From positions 7,564,817 to 7,628,816 of the forward strand of contig OY987249.1 of NCBI GenBank assembly GCA_963920765.1: DNA of 64,000 nucleotides, given 5' to 3'. A program made the position numbers and the translations under genes. Each line of letters opens with the position of its first letter. Positions within the stretch are counted from its first letter, which is position 1. The notes beneath the pieces are model-generated. The model was not told the DNA's origin. It saw only the letters and a program-made list of their open reading frames with translations, and made no database searches. Below, piece after piece: positions 37,896-47,933 of this stretch. Source of the DNA: Ulota crispa (Eukaryota; Streptophyta; Bryopsida; Orthotrichales; Orthotrichaceae).

Positions 37896-38430
37896 TTACT
37901 TTGCATAACATTCTGGCAATTTGTCAGAGACCTCCCAGGCAAAGGATCATCTGCAGTAACATGCAAAAACAAAGGAAATGCAGTGACGGCACAAAAGCTC
38001 AATTGAAATATTCTCTAACAAACTAAACTTTTTATTTCTTGAATCAGGCACGAGACTAGAACCAACACTTGACAATGATACAAGAGCAAGCTGAACATTG
38101 GCAGAGAGCGAGAGTATATGATCAAACTCCCTGCATGCACGTAAGTCGGTACAGCTCGTATCTACAGAACGGGAGCTGGATTGCCCACACTAATTCCTGA
38201 GATATGATTTTAATGATGAAGACTTTCGCATCATAGTGTGGAGCAATCTTGTAGTCCGTAAGGGGTCAGGCACCCTGCAGTAGTGACGGTGTCTCCATTA
38301 ACTTTCGGCATGACACGCTTTCTCGAGGACTTCACTGTGAGGGTGCAAAATTGGGACACTCAGTTTCCTCTCTAGCAATGATTTTTTCTAAGTCTCGGCG
38401 TCACAGTATGAAAGCATGATTGTTCTCCAG

Positions 38431-40528
38431 CTACTGTTTAAACAACTCTTTCAGCTCCCCGCTCTGTACCATTTCGTCCAACATGTCAGCTCCACCTAGG
38501 AACTCTCCCTTCACATACACCTGCAGCACAAAACAGTGACAAAGAAAGACTGTCAGCCAAAATTGCTATTATGAAATACACTCTCCACAAATGATAAGGA
38601 CGAGGACGGTCAAACCGTCAGGGACCTGATTCCGTCTCCTTTACTGACCCGTTACCAACTTTTACCTATTTATACAATTGGTTGTACTTATTAGCAAGTG
38701 GCCCAAACATGACTTGCGAAAATGTCTATGGTTACTGACTTTTGAATGGAAATGGGGATGTCTACTGTTATAATGGTCTACAATCTCGCACTTTGACTAA
38801 TTTGTGTAAGGGATTCATAGACAGTAATAAGAGTTTGATCTCAATGAGTATGGCTCTGGTAACCAAGGTTTCTCTAAAGCTCTCTACACTTCCTAAGAAT
38901 CACATTCCACACGTTGTTTGAATGCTTAAAGGCACGCAAATGGTACCCTCTACCCTGTTGCACTTGGTTAGACACAGATTACAAATGCTGCTTTTCCCAG
39001 GTAGATACGCCATGCAAGGATAGTGTGCATTTCAGTCCACTCGCATAATTTTGTGGAATTATGAATATCAAAGCCGCATAGACTCTCACCTGGGGTATTG
39101 TTGGCCATTCACTGTACTTCTTAATACCGTCCCTCAGACCAGGATTGTGATTTTCATCCAACACATTCAGAACTTCGTAGTCGACACCTTGCTCATTAAG
39201 AATCGTCAGGACTCGATGTGAAAATCCGCATTGTGGTGAAGTGCGTGTACCCTTGATGAAGGCCACGACTTTCAGGTCTTTCACAACTTTGTCTATCAGA
39301 GCCTCAATTGGCACATTGAGCTTCACATGAGCTCCAGGTGTTAGTTTGATTTCAGGCTTCACTGACCGTGTTTTCCTAGCAGTCCAAGTTGTGTTGCCTG
39401 AAACATTTCCAGGGGGGACGTTTCCTCCATTGTTGATGTGTTCCTCCATCCATGCCTTCCATGCATCCGTGAGAGCTGCTCGCTCAGGTGCATCAACTAC
39501 TGCAAACTGTACCACAAAAATAAACAACTCTGGAATCAAAATCACCGCTCCGTGATCGACTACATTTTCTCAAAAGTTCAATAACAAGTCACCACACCGT
39601 CGTGAATGATCATAGAAACCAGACTTGCCTCCAACCAGGCGAAACACGAGCATTATGCCCAATCAATGTACAATTAATCCCTAATTCTTCTACAGAATAT
39701 CCACAAGGCTCACAAGTCACTTTCTCTTGAGGTACCGTGACTAATAAGAGGACACGAAATCAATGACAATCCACCGAAAAAACCTATAAACATTTATAAA
39801 GGCTCGACCTAAATTCAAAGCCATTGAATGACAGGCCTGCTTCACGATAAATCAGGATAAAAAAAAAAACCTAACTGACTAAACCTCATCGTCTCGACAT
39901 AGCTGAAACTCAACTAAAATCAAAAAATTGCTAAATTAGGTTTAGCTCAAAATAAACAAGGACAAAGAAGGAGCCTAATTGAATATATCTTATCATGTTA
40001 GAAACCGCGAGGAGGAGGATGACGGTTGTAGTTTAGTAAGCCACTTCCAGAATTCAAATCACATTCGAAACGAGAAACGTGTGTAAATCGCAATAGAAAT
40101 CAAATTGCACAAGATAACAAGAGCAGCTCTACCTTGGCGGACGCACAAAGCTCGGGGAGGTCTCTCAAATGCGTTTGCAAGCTGGCCGACACCCGGCGGG
40201 ATAAGCCGACGTATTGCAAGTCGCCGGCCTTATCGTATACGGCGTAGATTCCTGGCGAGGCTGGGAAGGCGGCGAAGGCGTCGCTCCTGAGCTCCACGGA
40301 GTCCAAATCTGCTAATTTCTGCAAAGAGCAAGAAATCGAAGCGTGCGCCCGTGGAGTTCTTGCTACCACGGGAATTGGCCGCAAGGGAATCCCGCACCGG
40401 AACGAGGAGAATCGGACCGCGGTGGAGGACGGCAGTGGTAACCTCGGAGACGAACGAGTGAAAATGGGCGAGGGCGTGGGACGGGCGATGGCGAGCATCG
40501 CTGCGGAGGACGCCATAGCCGTGGCCAT
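38431..40528 (-). CDS. GRXS16: Plastid GIY-YIG/CGFS monothiol glutaredoxin, GRXS16-type, 3 exons
   Basis: Exons on the minus strand are 40528-40133, 39506-39090 and 38520-38431. All junctions are GT-AG and phase 0, giving 300 aa, close to the roughly 290 aa of Arabidopsis GRXS16. Residues 1 to about 65 are rich in Ala, Ser, Pro and Arg, as in a chloroplast transit peptide. A GIY-YIG fold follows (GIY 93-95, YVG 106-108), then the glutaredoxin domain with the CGFS site at C225-S228 inside [12 protein letters not shown], and WPTIPQ and GGAD glutathione-contact motifs. CGFS glutaredoxins bind and transfer 2Fe-2S clusters in the stroma, and the Arabidopsis N-domain has nuclease activity. In that protein the two domains can be linked by a disulfide; C127 could be the partner here (inference). 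The start at 40528 has the better context; an in-frame ATG also exists at 40552. Confidence 0.93.
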
Positions 40529-40721
40529 GTCTGCAAAATCCAGGAACACCAAATCCGGTCAAGGTTTCTAACAATCAAGGATTCTAAAGGGCCGACGATG
40601 AACCCCTTGGGGACCGTGTGAATGAGGAACATGTTGGAGGTAGTTTTTCTACCACCATGGGAAACATGTGCGGTTGAGCTTGAAAATGCTCTAAATTGTC
40701 AAAGTTAAGAAATCTCTAACA

Positions 40722-41033
40722 ATAAGGAAGGAGCACCCATAAACGTCAAACTAAGGGTTTTGAACATGATGACTATTAATAAACATCTAGTAAATTATAG
40801 GATCCTATTAGGAACCAAAAAAAATGAGTTTGCACTTTTGAATGTGTTATTATTTGGATACTGTGAGAATAAGTTGTGAATTTTGAAAAAGCAAATTGCC
40901 ATTGCACCCATAACCACTTTCAAGATTTCATGTTCACATGTTGTACATTATTGTCATTACATCTATTCATTTCTAGAGATTTTCCAAGGTGACGGTTATG
41001 GGGACACTGACATTTATGGGTGTACATACCTTA
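40722..41033. repeat. TA-flanked MITE, family E (copy 5)
   Basis: It begins TAAGGAAGGAGCACCC and ends ATGGGTGTACATACCTTA. The interior matches the family throughout. It lies between the glutaredoxin gene and the MECR-like gene, which are transcribed away from each other. Confidence 0.8.
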
Positions 41034-41041
41034 AGGGTACC

Positions 41042-41584
41042 ATAACCCCTAAACCCCCAAGGGGTAAGGGCAAAACATAGATGCATTTATAAAATGATAT
41101 TTATGTAAATTTGATGAAGTTTGCTTCAACAGAGAAAACAAGAATCATCATGTTTGGTAATTATTCACATAGTCAAACATTCAAAAAAAGTTTTGGATTT
41201 TTATTTCATGAATTTAGAAGCATTTACCATTTAATATTCACCAAAATTTCAAATTTTATTTATAGATTTTAAGAATTGGTATGATTGGTTAAAAATAGAC
41301 ATTCTATTGTAAACTTCAAAAATGCAATCTTTTCAAAAGAGAGAACATCATTAGTTTTATGAAATAGTAAATTTTATAACACTAGCAAATATTGAAGTGT
41401 TTGTTTTTGAAAAATTCTCCTTGATGGAATATAACTTGGATTGACATGATTCAAGTTGGGTTGGAAAGTAGACTTGATTTTCTATTTAAAAGTTCCTTTT
41501 AATTTAAACTTTTTTTCCATCTCAAGGAGCCCACGAAAAATGAGCAACAACCAAAAAATGGTCAATTGAGCATTTAGTGGTTAC
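41042..41584. repeat. Decayed TTAA-type element
   Basis: The left end ATAACCCCTAAACCCCC and the right end GCATTTAGTGGTTA are inverted. The first T of TTAA is changed at the left and the TTAA is degenerate at the right. The interior is AT-rich and non-coding. Confidence 0.45.
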
Positions 41585-41733
41585 AGGGTCTAGCCTAAAC
41601 ATCCAGCATTCAATTCCATAAAAATGAGGCAAATTTATTGTATGTTTGTAGCTCTTGTAGACGTAGATGTAAGCTATAGTACTACTTTGATTTTATTTCA
41701 TATTAATAATCTTAAATTTAATAGATTTAGCTA

Positions 41734-41886
41734 TGCAACTTATTCTCACAGTATCCAAATAATACATTTGAACGTGCCAACTCATTATTTTTTTGTTCCT
41801 AATAAAATCCTATAATTTCCTAACTGTTTATTGATACTCATCATGTTCAAAACCCTTAGTTTGACGCTTATGGGTGTACATACCTT
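41734..41886. repeat. TA-flanked MITE, family E (copy 6, truncated, reverse orientation)
   Basis: Only one half of the family E element is present, from the TTATTCTCACAGTATCC block to the terminal ATGGGTGTACATACCTT. The missing half would lie to its left. It ends just before the minisatellite upstream of the MECR-like gene. Confidence 0.7.
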
Positions 41887-41940
41887 CCCGGCTCGAAGCG
41901 TCCACCCGGATTCCACATCGGGATAACCTCTGTTTCCCCG

Positions 41941-42099
41941 CCCGGCATTTTCAACCCGGCATTTTTCAGCCCGGCATTTTTCAGCCCGGCATTTTTCAGC
42001 CCGGCATTTTTCAGCCCGGCATTTTTCAGCCCGGCATTTTCAATCCAGCATTTTGCAGCCCGGCATTTTCAGCCCGGCATTTTTCAGCCCGGCGTTTTC
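41941..42099. repeat. 15-bp minisatellite, about 11 units, upstream of the MECR-like gene
   Basis: The unit CCCGGCATTTTTCAG is repeated about eleven times, with a nearly perfect central block and diverged outer units. In one frame it reads as repeated FQPGI, but that frame breaks before the start codon of the next gene. It sits 64 bp upstream of the ATG at 42163, so it would fall in the promoter or 5' leader. Confidence 0.9.
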
Positions 42100-42162
42100 T
42101 AAATAGTGATCTCTCGCTTTGAAACTAGGGTTTGGGCAATACTTGCGTTACGCTGTGAAGCC

Positions 42163-43490
42163 ATGGCGATGGCGATGCGCACAGGAGCTTCGTTGCGACC
42201 GCACGGGTTACTGTCGCTGCTGCTGCGATCTCAGGCGTGCATTTCCACGGATGCCACTTCGGCAGCTGAGAAGGTTCTGGAGGCTGCGAAGCTGCAACCT
42301 GGTACGATCTCCATCGTTGTGATGATTTCCTTCCACATTCTCAGCGTGTTTTGGTTTTGCCTTGCAATTCTGTAGTTGATTTTCATAGGTTTCGAGCTTC
42401 TTGTATTGATTGCGCAGGGGACGTAGTGGTCCAAAACGAAGCCGACAGTGACTTAGGAAAGGCGTTGATCAAAGCTGCCAAGGAGAGAGGTTTCACGACT
42501 ATTAATATTCTGCCTAACAAGCTTGGTGTTAGCGACTCCATTGAGCTTTTGAAGAGCATTGGTGGTGACGTCGTTGTCACGGAAGCCTATACCAATACAT
42601 GGTTCGCATTCCACATTCTGCTTTGAATGCTCCTGTTAGAGTTAGGGTTTACTGTGATGTTGAGAACAATTCAGACCCTCAGAATTTACTCTTTTGAAAG
42701 AATAATTGTTTTTGGGGTTTGATATGCGTGCCACACCTTTTTTACTATCCCACCACACCCTGGGGTAAATTTTATATTTCTATAAATTTTATATTTCTAC
42801 TATCAAAAAGCTGAATTTGAGAATTCGGAATTCAGATTTGGACTTAGAGACCTGGATTTTGTCTAGAACCATAAAAAAAATGTTGTAATTGAACAACACC
42901 CAATGAAAAAGCTTAGCTCGGGGGAAAATTTTAACTTTTACTATTGTTTATAAAAAAGATAAGCTTTTTCATTGGGTGTTGTTCAATTAGAACTTTTTTT
43001 GAGATTCTACACAAAATCAAGGTCTCTGAGTCCAAATCTGAATTCCAAATTCTCAAATTCAGCTTTCTTGATGGTAGAAATCTAAAATTTACTCCGGGGT
43101 GTGGTGGGATAGTCAAGAAGGTATGGTACGCATATCAATTCCCTTGTTTTTGTGCAACTAAGTTTACTAGTTTATGTCCAGATGAAGTTCCCGAGGGTCT
43201 GCTAACTTAACATCTGTTGAATTTGCTGTAAGATCAATTTTCTCATCTGGCCAGAAATTGGCAGGTACATGAAAAGGTTAATCAGTGACCTTCCGAAGCC
43301 TAGCGTGGGCGTTAACTGCGGAGAAGGCTCACAAGCTACTGCCGTAGTGAAGCTGTTGAAAGAGGGAGGGACGTTTTTGACTTATGGAAAGAGCTTGCCA
43401 CAGCAGGTGACGTATCCCGGTGCAGAGAGACGGCCATTGAAATGGAATGATCTTCTGAAAGGGAAGAAGTTAAATGTTCAGTCACTTTGA
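42163..43490 (+). CDS. MECR-like protein, nucleotide-binding half only, 3 exons
   Basis: Exons are 42163-42301, 42418-42601 and 43265-43490; the junctions are GT-AG and in frame, giving 182 aa. An N-terminus of about 45 residues rich in Arg, Leu and Ala and poor in acids looks like a mitochondrial presequence. From about residue 40 the product follows the central part of plant trans-2-enoyl-CoA/ACP reductase: PGDVVVQN, RGFTTINIL, LLKSIGGDVVVTEAY, then VGVNCGEGSQATAVVKLLKEGGTFLTYG. The N-terminal GroES-like catalytic domain (with the catalytic Tyr) and the C-terminal segment of the full 350-residue enzyme are absent, so normal fatty-acid synthase II activity is unlikely. It could be a truncated but expressed paralogue or a young pseudogene; no internal stop or frameshift is seen. 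The intron 2 donor (ATG/GTTCGC) is weak. Confidence 0.7.
42714..43143. repeat. Foldback MITE, family D (copy 4, intron 2 of the MECR-like gene)
   Basis: GGGTTTGATATGCGTG at the left is mirrored by TACGCATATCAATTCCC at the right. The arms contain AAGCTTAGCTCGGGGG and GATAAGCTTTTTCATTGG, matching the 7880-8291 copy. It makes up most of the 663-bp intron. Confidence 0.75.
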
Positions 43491-44266
43491 TTATTTATCC
43501 ATTTCACACTCTTGGAAACCTGCTCCGAGGTTTACCTGAAATAAAATAAACACCGATTGTTCATTCCGACCCGGTGTAGTGCAAGAGTGAAATCGATCTA
43601 TCTGGAGCTTGAAAATTGGAACGATGTGTTAGTCTATTCGAAAGATGAGAAGGCATGGATAAGGTCAGTTTTTTCATTTACACCTTTTTCTGGAATGACA
43701 TGCTATATTCTGTTGTCGGCAATCGCCTCCTGATTTGTTTAGTGAATTTTCTAGACTTGGTGAGAGTAAGTAATTATAATCCGAAGTAGATTTGAAATCC
43801 TGTTTTTTGATCTACAACATGTATTTCCAGAAATACACCTTTGTTTTTCCCTTGCCAGTTGAGAGGATATGAAATCATAAGCCACACTAGCTCTACATGC
43901 GATGGCTACGCGTCACAGTTCTTGGAGATGTCAATCCGAGTTTATCGATTGTTGATCTTTCTACTTCAAAGGTGATAGGGGTGAGTGCCAGTCTTCTGCT
44001 CCTGAATGCAAAGGAGAGAGAGGTAAGGGCAAGGAATCTGTATCAGAATTGATTGTAGAAAAGAAGCCGAAGCAGGGCTCCAAGTGCTGATGGTCTTTTT
44101 GCATAATCTTTTCTACTTTTCTAGAATCGGATTGTGCTCGGAGCGCCGATAGCAGGAATTTTGGCAACGTGGCTTGCTGGGATTGGTCCTGAGCAAACAC
44201 CTTGCCAAGCACATAATTGAGTTACAGTGACCGTAAGTGATGCTCTATGGTGCATCATCGCGTGTC
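43491..44266 (+). other. Flank of the MECR-like gene with short open segments of unknown nature
   Basis: Three stretches read open and have less biased composition than the repeats: about 43588-43664 (KSIYLELENWNDVLVYSKDE), about 43898-43978 (VTVLGDVNPSLSIVDLSTSK) and about 44127-44220 (NRIVLGAPIAGILATWLAG, then stop). Plausible GT and AG sites lie next to them, but I could not build one consistent reading frame or recognise a family. They may be exons of a small gene, decayed exons of a neighbour, or chance. Confidence 0.25.
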
Positions 44267-45207
44267 TTAACCCCTAAAGGCCCAGTTGTCCCCCCGGGGG
44301 ACAGTTGAGATTTCGGGCATGTACCTATAGCTAATCTAGTTTTTGTGATTTTCTAAAACTTTTATTGAAGGTGAGGAATTCCAAGATCTATGTGGGAATC
44401 TAATTATTTTGTCATTTTGACATCTGACAAAGAAGATATGCAAGAATTTCTGCTGTCCGAGGAGGGAGGACAATCTGGGCAGCCCAAAAACTTCTTAAAA
44501 ATTTGTATTTTCTAAAAATAGAAATCTGAAATTGGCTCTTTAGTTTTTTTAATTTGGGAAGCTTTGAATCATTCAACTTCAATTGATGAGATGAAAGTTA
44601 TGAGATGTTTTAGTTTGTGGGCAGTTACAGATCCTCTACTCTAAAATAAATTTTGAAGTCCTTTATTTTCCACAATTTTTAATATTTTGGAAAACAAAAA
44701 ACTAAACTTAAGGAAGTAGATTGTTTATCACAACATTATAATCGTTGAGATTTTTATTTTTTATTTTAATAATTAAATACTTACCAATTTAGTGATTTTG
44801 CTCATTCTCTACTTCTTCTTACTTACTATTTTCCCCCATGTGTTGTATAGTTCCAATTGATTTGAAAATTCTCCCACACATACCTAACTTGGTCTGCTAC
44901 ATGGAAAAAATAAACCTCAACTTTGTGTAGAGTAATTTTTTTCATGTAAGTGTGGACAAAGGCTTTTGAATTTTTTTGCACAACACAAAAAGTAACCTTT
45001 TTTTTCACTTTAAATGTAAATATCTCCCTCCTCTTTGTCTAGAATGACTTGATTTTTTCCCACAAGTACCTCTTCTAGTCTAAGGCAAGATCCTACAATT
45101 GGATTTGCAAAACAAACTTTATTTCCTACTTTTCTACTCATTCCTCCCAAAGTGACAGTTAACAGTGACTTTCATTGAAGAAAACTGCTTGGGCCTTTAG
45201 GGGTTAA
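44267..45207. repeat. TTAA-flanked piggyBac-like element, family A (copy 3, complete)
   Basis: The left end is TTAACCCCTAAAGGCCC and the right end GGGCCTTTAGGGGTTAA. Just inside the left end is a near-perfect GC-rich palindrome (TTGTCCCCCCGGGGGACA, about 44286-44303). The interior aligns with the other four copies. There is no transposase frame. Confidence 0.8.
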
Positions 45208-45910
45208 TTTGTGCTGCTGGCCAATTACCTAATTACAATTGGCAATGACCACGACGTGTACCAATCTGGTTTGTAATTGAGCTGTAATTCTGCTATCTCT
45301 CTTGTTGCTCAGCAGCTCAAGAGCAGCTCAATTACCACATGGCCTTTGGTATGTCATTCATGACTTGTAGGATAATTAAGGTAGGAGGCTCATAAACCGA
45401 CCATCTAAGGGTTGAAACTGAATTATGGGGAGGTGAAATATTTTTCAGTAAATTTTCCTTGAAAGACAAGAGGAATTGGCATCTAACCTAAGTTATTTCA
45501 TATTTTGTGGAGCTTTGTGGAATTAGTTATGGAATTTTGAAGTTGAAGTGGCATAAGGCTCCAAAATCATCCATCTCCTCAAATATACTTACATTGTTTG
45601 TACAGTCGGGTACTGGTTGTTTACAAATGCCTAATTTGAGCTAGTCACCCTTTTTGTTAAAACATGGAGTATAATTGGTCCATTTTGGTAGGAAAAATTA
45701 TCATTGCATCTTTATGCAATATAAAGCAAGTATACCAAATTTCAATTCCTAAAAATCAAAACTCCGTTTTTGGTGAATTGTTTTGTAAGAAATTCATGGT
45801 TTTACATGATAATTTATTGAAAAGTATTGGTGATGAATTTTTGAGATTTGATTCCATGGATATGTAGGAAACATCCATAAGCACATCTTCCATGCTAAAA
45901 GAATATCCCC

Positions 45911-46724
45911 TTAATCCTTTAGAGACCACCAAACCATATTGTGGTTTGAAAGAGTGGTTTTTGGCTTATAGAGTAAAATTGTTCAACAATTTGGAAACTA
46001 GTCTTGAAGAATGCTTGTGCTCACAAGAATTTTGCATCCAATCAAATAAAAAATAATGAAATCAGGCATGTGAGTTGATAAATAATGATGTTTATACAGC
46101 ATGGTTTCAAAATACATATCCGTATTTGGTCAAAGATGGATCAAAGCAACAACATAATACATCAAACATCCAAGAAGAATGTCAAATTTTAATTCTACTA
46201 TCCTAAAAAAATTCAAATTGCTCAAGAAATACGGTTGTATATATTGTTTCTCTATATATGGTAGTAGTATAATTGCAATATTTGAAGATCTATTGAAATG
46301 GTGTTATCATTTTATCTTAAAAATTTATTGTATTACATTTAAGGCCAATTCTTTATTGTTTTCACCAATTGGATTTTCCATAGCATTTATCAAGTTTCTT
46401 GTAAAATTGGTTTTGGGTAGCAAAGAAAGTGGGATTTTTGACCCTTTTTGTCCACTTAGCTACACATTGTGATTGCTATTTTTATTCATTTTTTGTGAAA
46501 CTAGTCTCATTGGAAAGGTGAGAAACTTTGCTTTCTAGAATATTTCACCTCGAGTGGTAGATCTAGTTGAAATTTTGACACTTTATAGTAAACAAGGTGA
46601 ACTTCCCTTTTGTATGGTTGGATTATTGAAATTAGGTCCATATTTGACTCAACCACACATTTTAGTTTACTACCCCGGTTTCTAATGGATTTTGTGAAAA
46701 TGTGTGTGGTCTTTAAAGGGTTAA
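45911..46724. mobile_element. TTAA-flanked element inserted at the hairpin centre
   Basis: TTAA at 45911 and at 46721 flank an 806-bp element with ends TCCTTTAGAGACCACC and GGTCTTTAAAGGG. A truncated copy in reverse orientation lies at 15495-16120. Its short open frames show no transposase domain. Confidence 0.7.
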
Positions 46725-46975
46725 GTAACAAAACTTTACCAACAAAAGATTCAATGAAACTTGTGATAGGCCCAAATTTTGTAAAATACATACTTTTCTA
46801 TGAAAATCAAGTTTTGTTGTTTGACTCAAATGTTGAAAATAAGTTTGTATCTCTAAACATCACATTTTGTTTACTTGATGAAAAGCTAGTTAAAAAACAA
46901 AAATATATATTTTACAAAATTTGGGCCTATCACAAGTTTCATTGAATCTTTTGTTGGTAAAGTTTTGTTACTTAA
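46721..46975. mobile_element. Second TTAA-flanked element, 247 bp, GTAACAAAACTTTACC ends
   Basis: TTAA is at 46721-46724 and at 46972-46975. Inside it the ends GTAACAAAACTTTACCAAC and GTTGGTAAAGTTTTGTTAC are perfect inverted repeats that extend through AAAGATTCAATGAAACTTG. It shares its left TTAA with the preceding element. The central frame (46800-46890) is too short to code for anything recognisable. Confidence 0.8.
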
Positions 46976-47685
46976 GGGGGTAATTTTTAGCATGGAAGAT
47001 GTGCTTATGGATGTTTCCTACATATCCATGGAATCAAATCTCAAAAATTCATCACCAATACTATTCAATAAATTATCATGTAAAACCATGAATTTCTTAC
47101 AAAACAATTCACCAAAAATGGAGTTTTGATTTTTAGGAATTGAAATTTGGTATACTTGCTTTACATTGCATAAGGATGCAATGATAATTTTTCCTACAAA
47201 AATGAATCAATTATACTCCATATTCTAACAAAAAAAAAGCGACTGGCTCAAATTAGCCATTTCTAAAAAGCCGATACCAGACTGTACATTATTGAAACCT
47301 ATGAAAAATAATATGTACAGACAGAGTACATTTAAGAAAGTGGACGATTTTAGAGCCTGGACGATTTATGAGCCTCCTATTTTAGTATGGACTTGGTAAT
47401 GGCAAAGATGTTTCTCATTGCCTGCGGGAACACGCGGTGCTTGATGTATTTTTTGATGATATCGACTTGTGCTTGTCACCTTATAAGTTGAACTTTGTAC
47501 CTCCTATGCCATCACTACATGAGCATCACCACGTACTGCTAGGACTTCAAGTGAGACACAGCTTATTACTTCAAACTGTAGGTTTGGCGCAAGGGTCTTT
47601 TACACGAGTACCCGGTTAAGTTGCAACTCCTCCGTTTGTGCCCAGATAGTGTAAATTTATGCCTCCAAAGGTTATTAACCCTTAA

Positions 47686-47933
47686 TTAACCCTTGAGCGC
47701 CTAGGCCATATTCACTCAAATTCATATCCTTGTGTACTTGATTCAATAAAAGTATTACCTAAGTAGAGTTAAATAGCTTGAATTTTTTTGAGTGGTAGTA
47801 GACACATACATGGAGGTACATGAAAAAGTACAAGTCTTTTGACTTTACCATTAAGAAGAGGATAAGAGTCAAACATGGACATTTTTCAAAATTGAGCAAC
47901 CACATAGTGGCCGCCGACGCGCTTAGGGGTTAA
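47686..47933. repeat. Short TTAA-flanked element (248 bp)
   Basis: The ends are TTAACCCTTGAGCGCC and GACGCGCTTAGGGGTTAA. The left end resembles that of the 36561 element (CCCTTGAGTGCCC). It is non-coding. Confidence 0.65.

Larger units (their letters stand above)
45603..47284. mobile_element. Tc1/mariner-like foldback element, arms of about 308 bp, flanked by TA
   Basis: The left arm (45603-45910) starts CAGTCGGGTACTGG and the right arm (46976-47284) ends CCGATACCAGACTG. They are near-complete inverted copies, including GGAAACATCCATAAGCACA and its complement. TA lies at both outer edges (45601 and 47285). Without the inner insertions the arms would meet at CCCCTTAAGGGG, so the element was originally almost pure hairpin of about 620 bp. 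The TA target and CAGT start fit Tc1/mariner derivatives. Confidence 0.7.
45376..47383. mobile_element. Family F MITE interrupted by a nested insertion cluster
   Basis: The left part (45378-45600) and the right part (47287-47383) together reconstitute a family F element. The left begins AGGTAGGAGGCTCATAAAC; the right carries GACAGAGTACATTTAAG and ends GAGCCTCCTATTTTA. They are separated by the TA-flanked foldback at 45603-47284. This is the oldest layer of the cluster. Confidence 0.75.

Noticed and set aside
43588..43664. Peptide NDVLVYSKDE as a reverse-transcriptase active-site remnant
   Set aside because: The resemblance is limited to a few residues, the diagnostic double aspartate is absent (ND in place of DD), and no flanking retroelement sequence is visible.
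45664..46945. Several open frames inside the nested cluster as a possible transposase
   Set aside because: They fall in inverted-repeat arms or in AT-rich interiors, are short, occur on both strands and show no DDE or DDD motif context.
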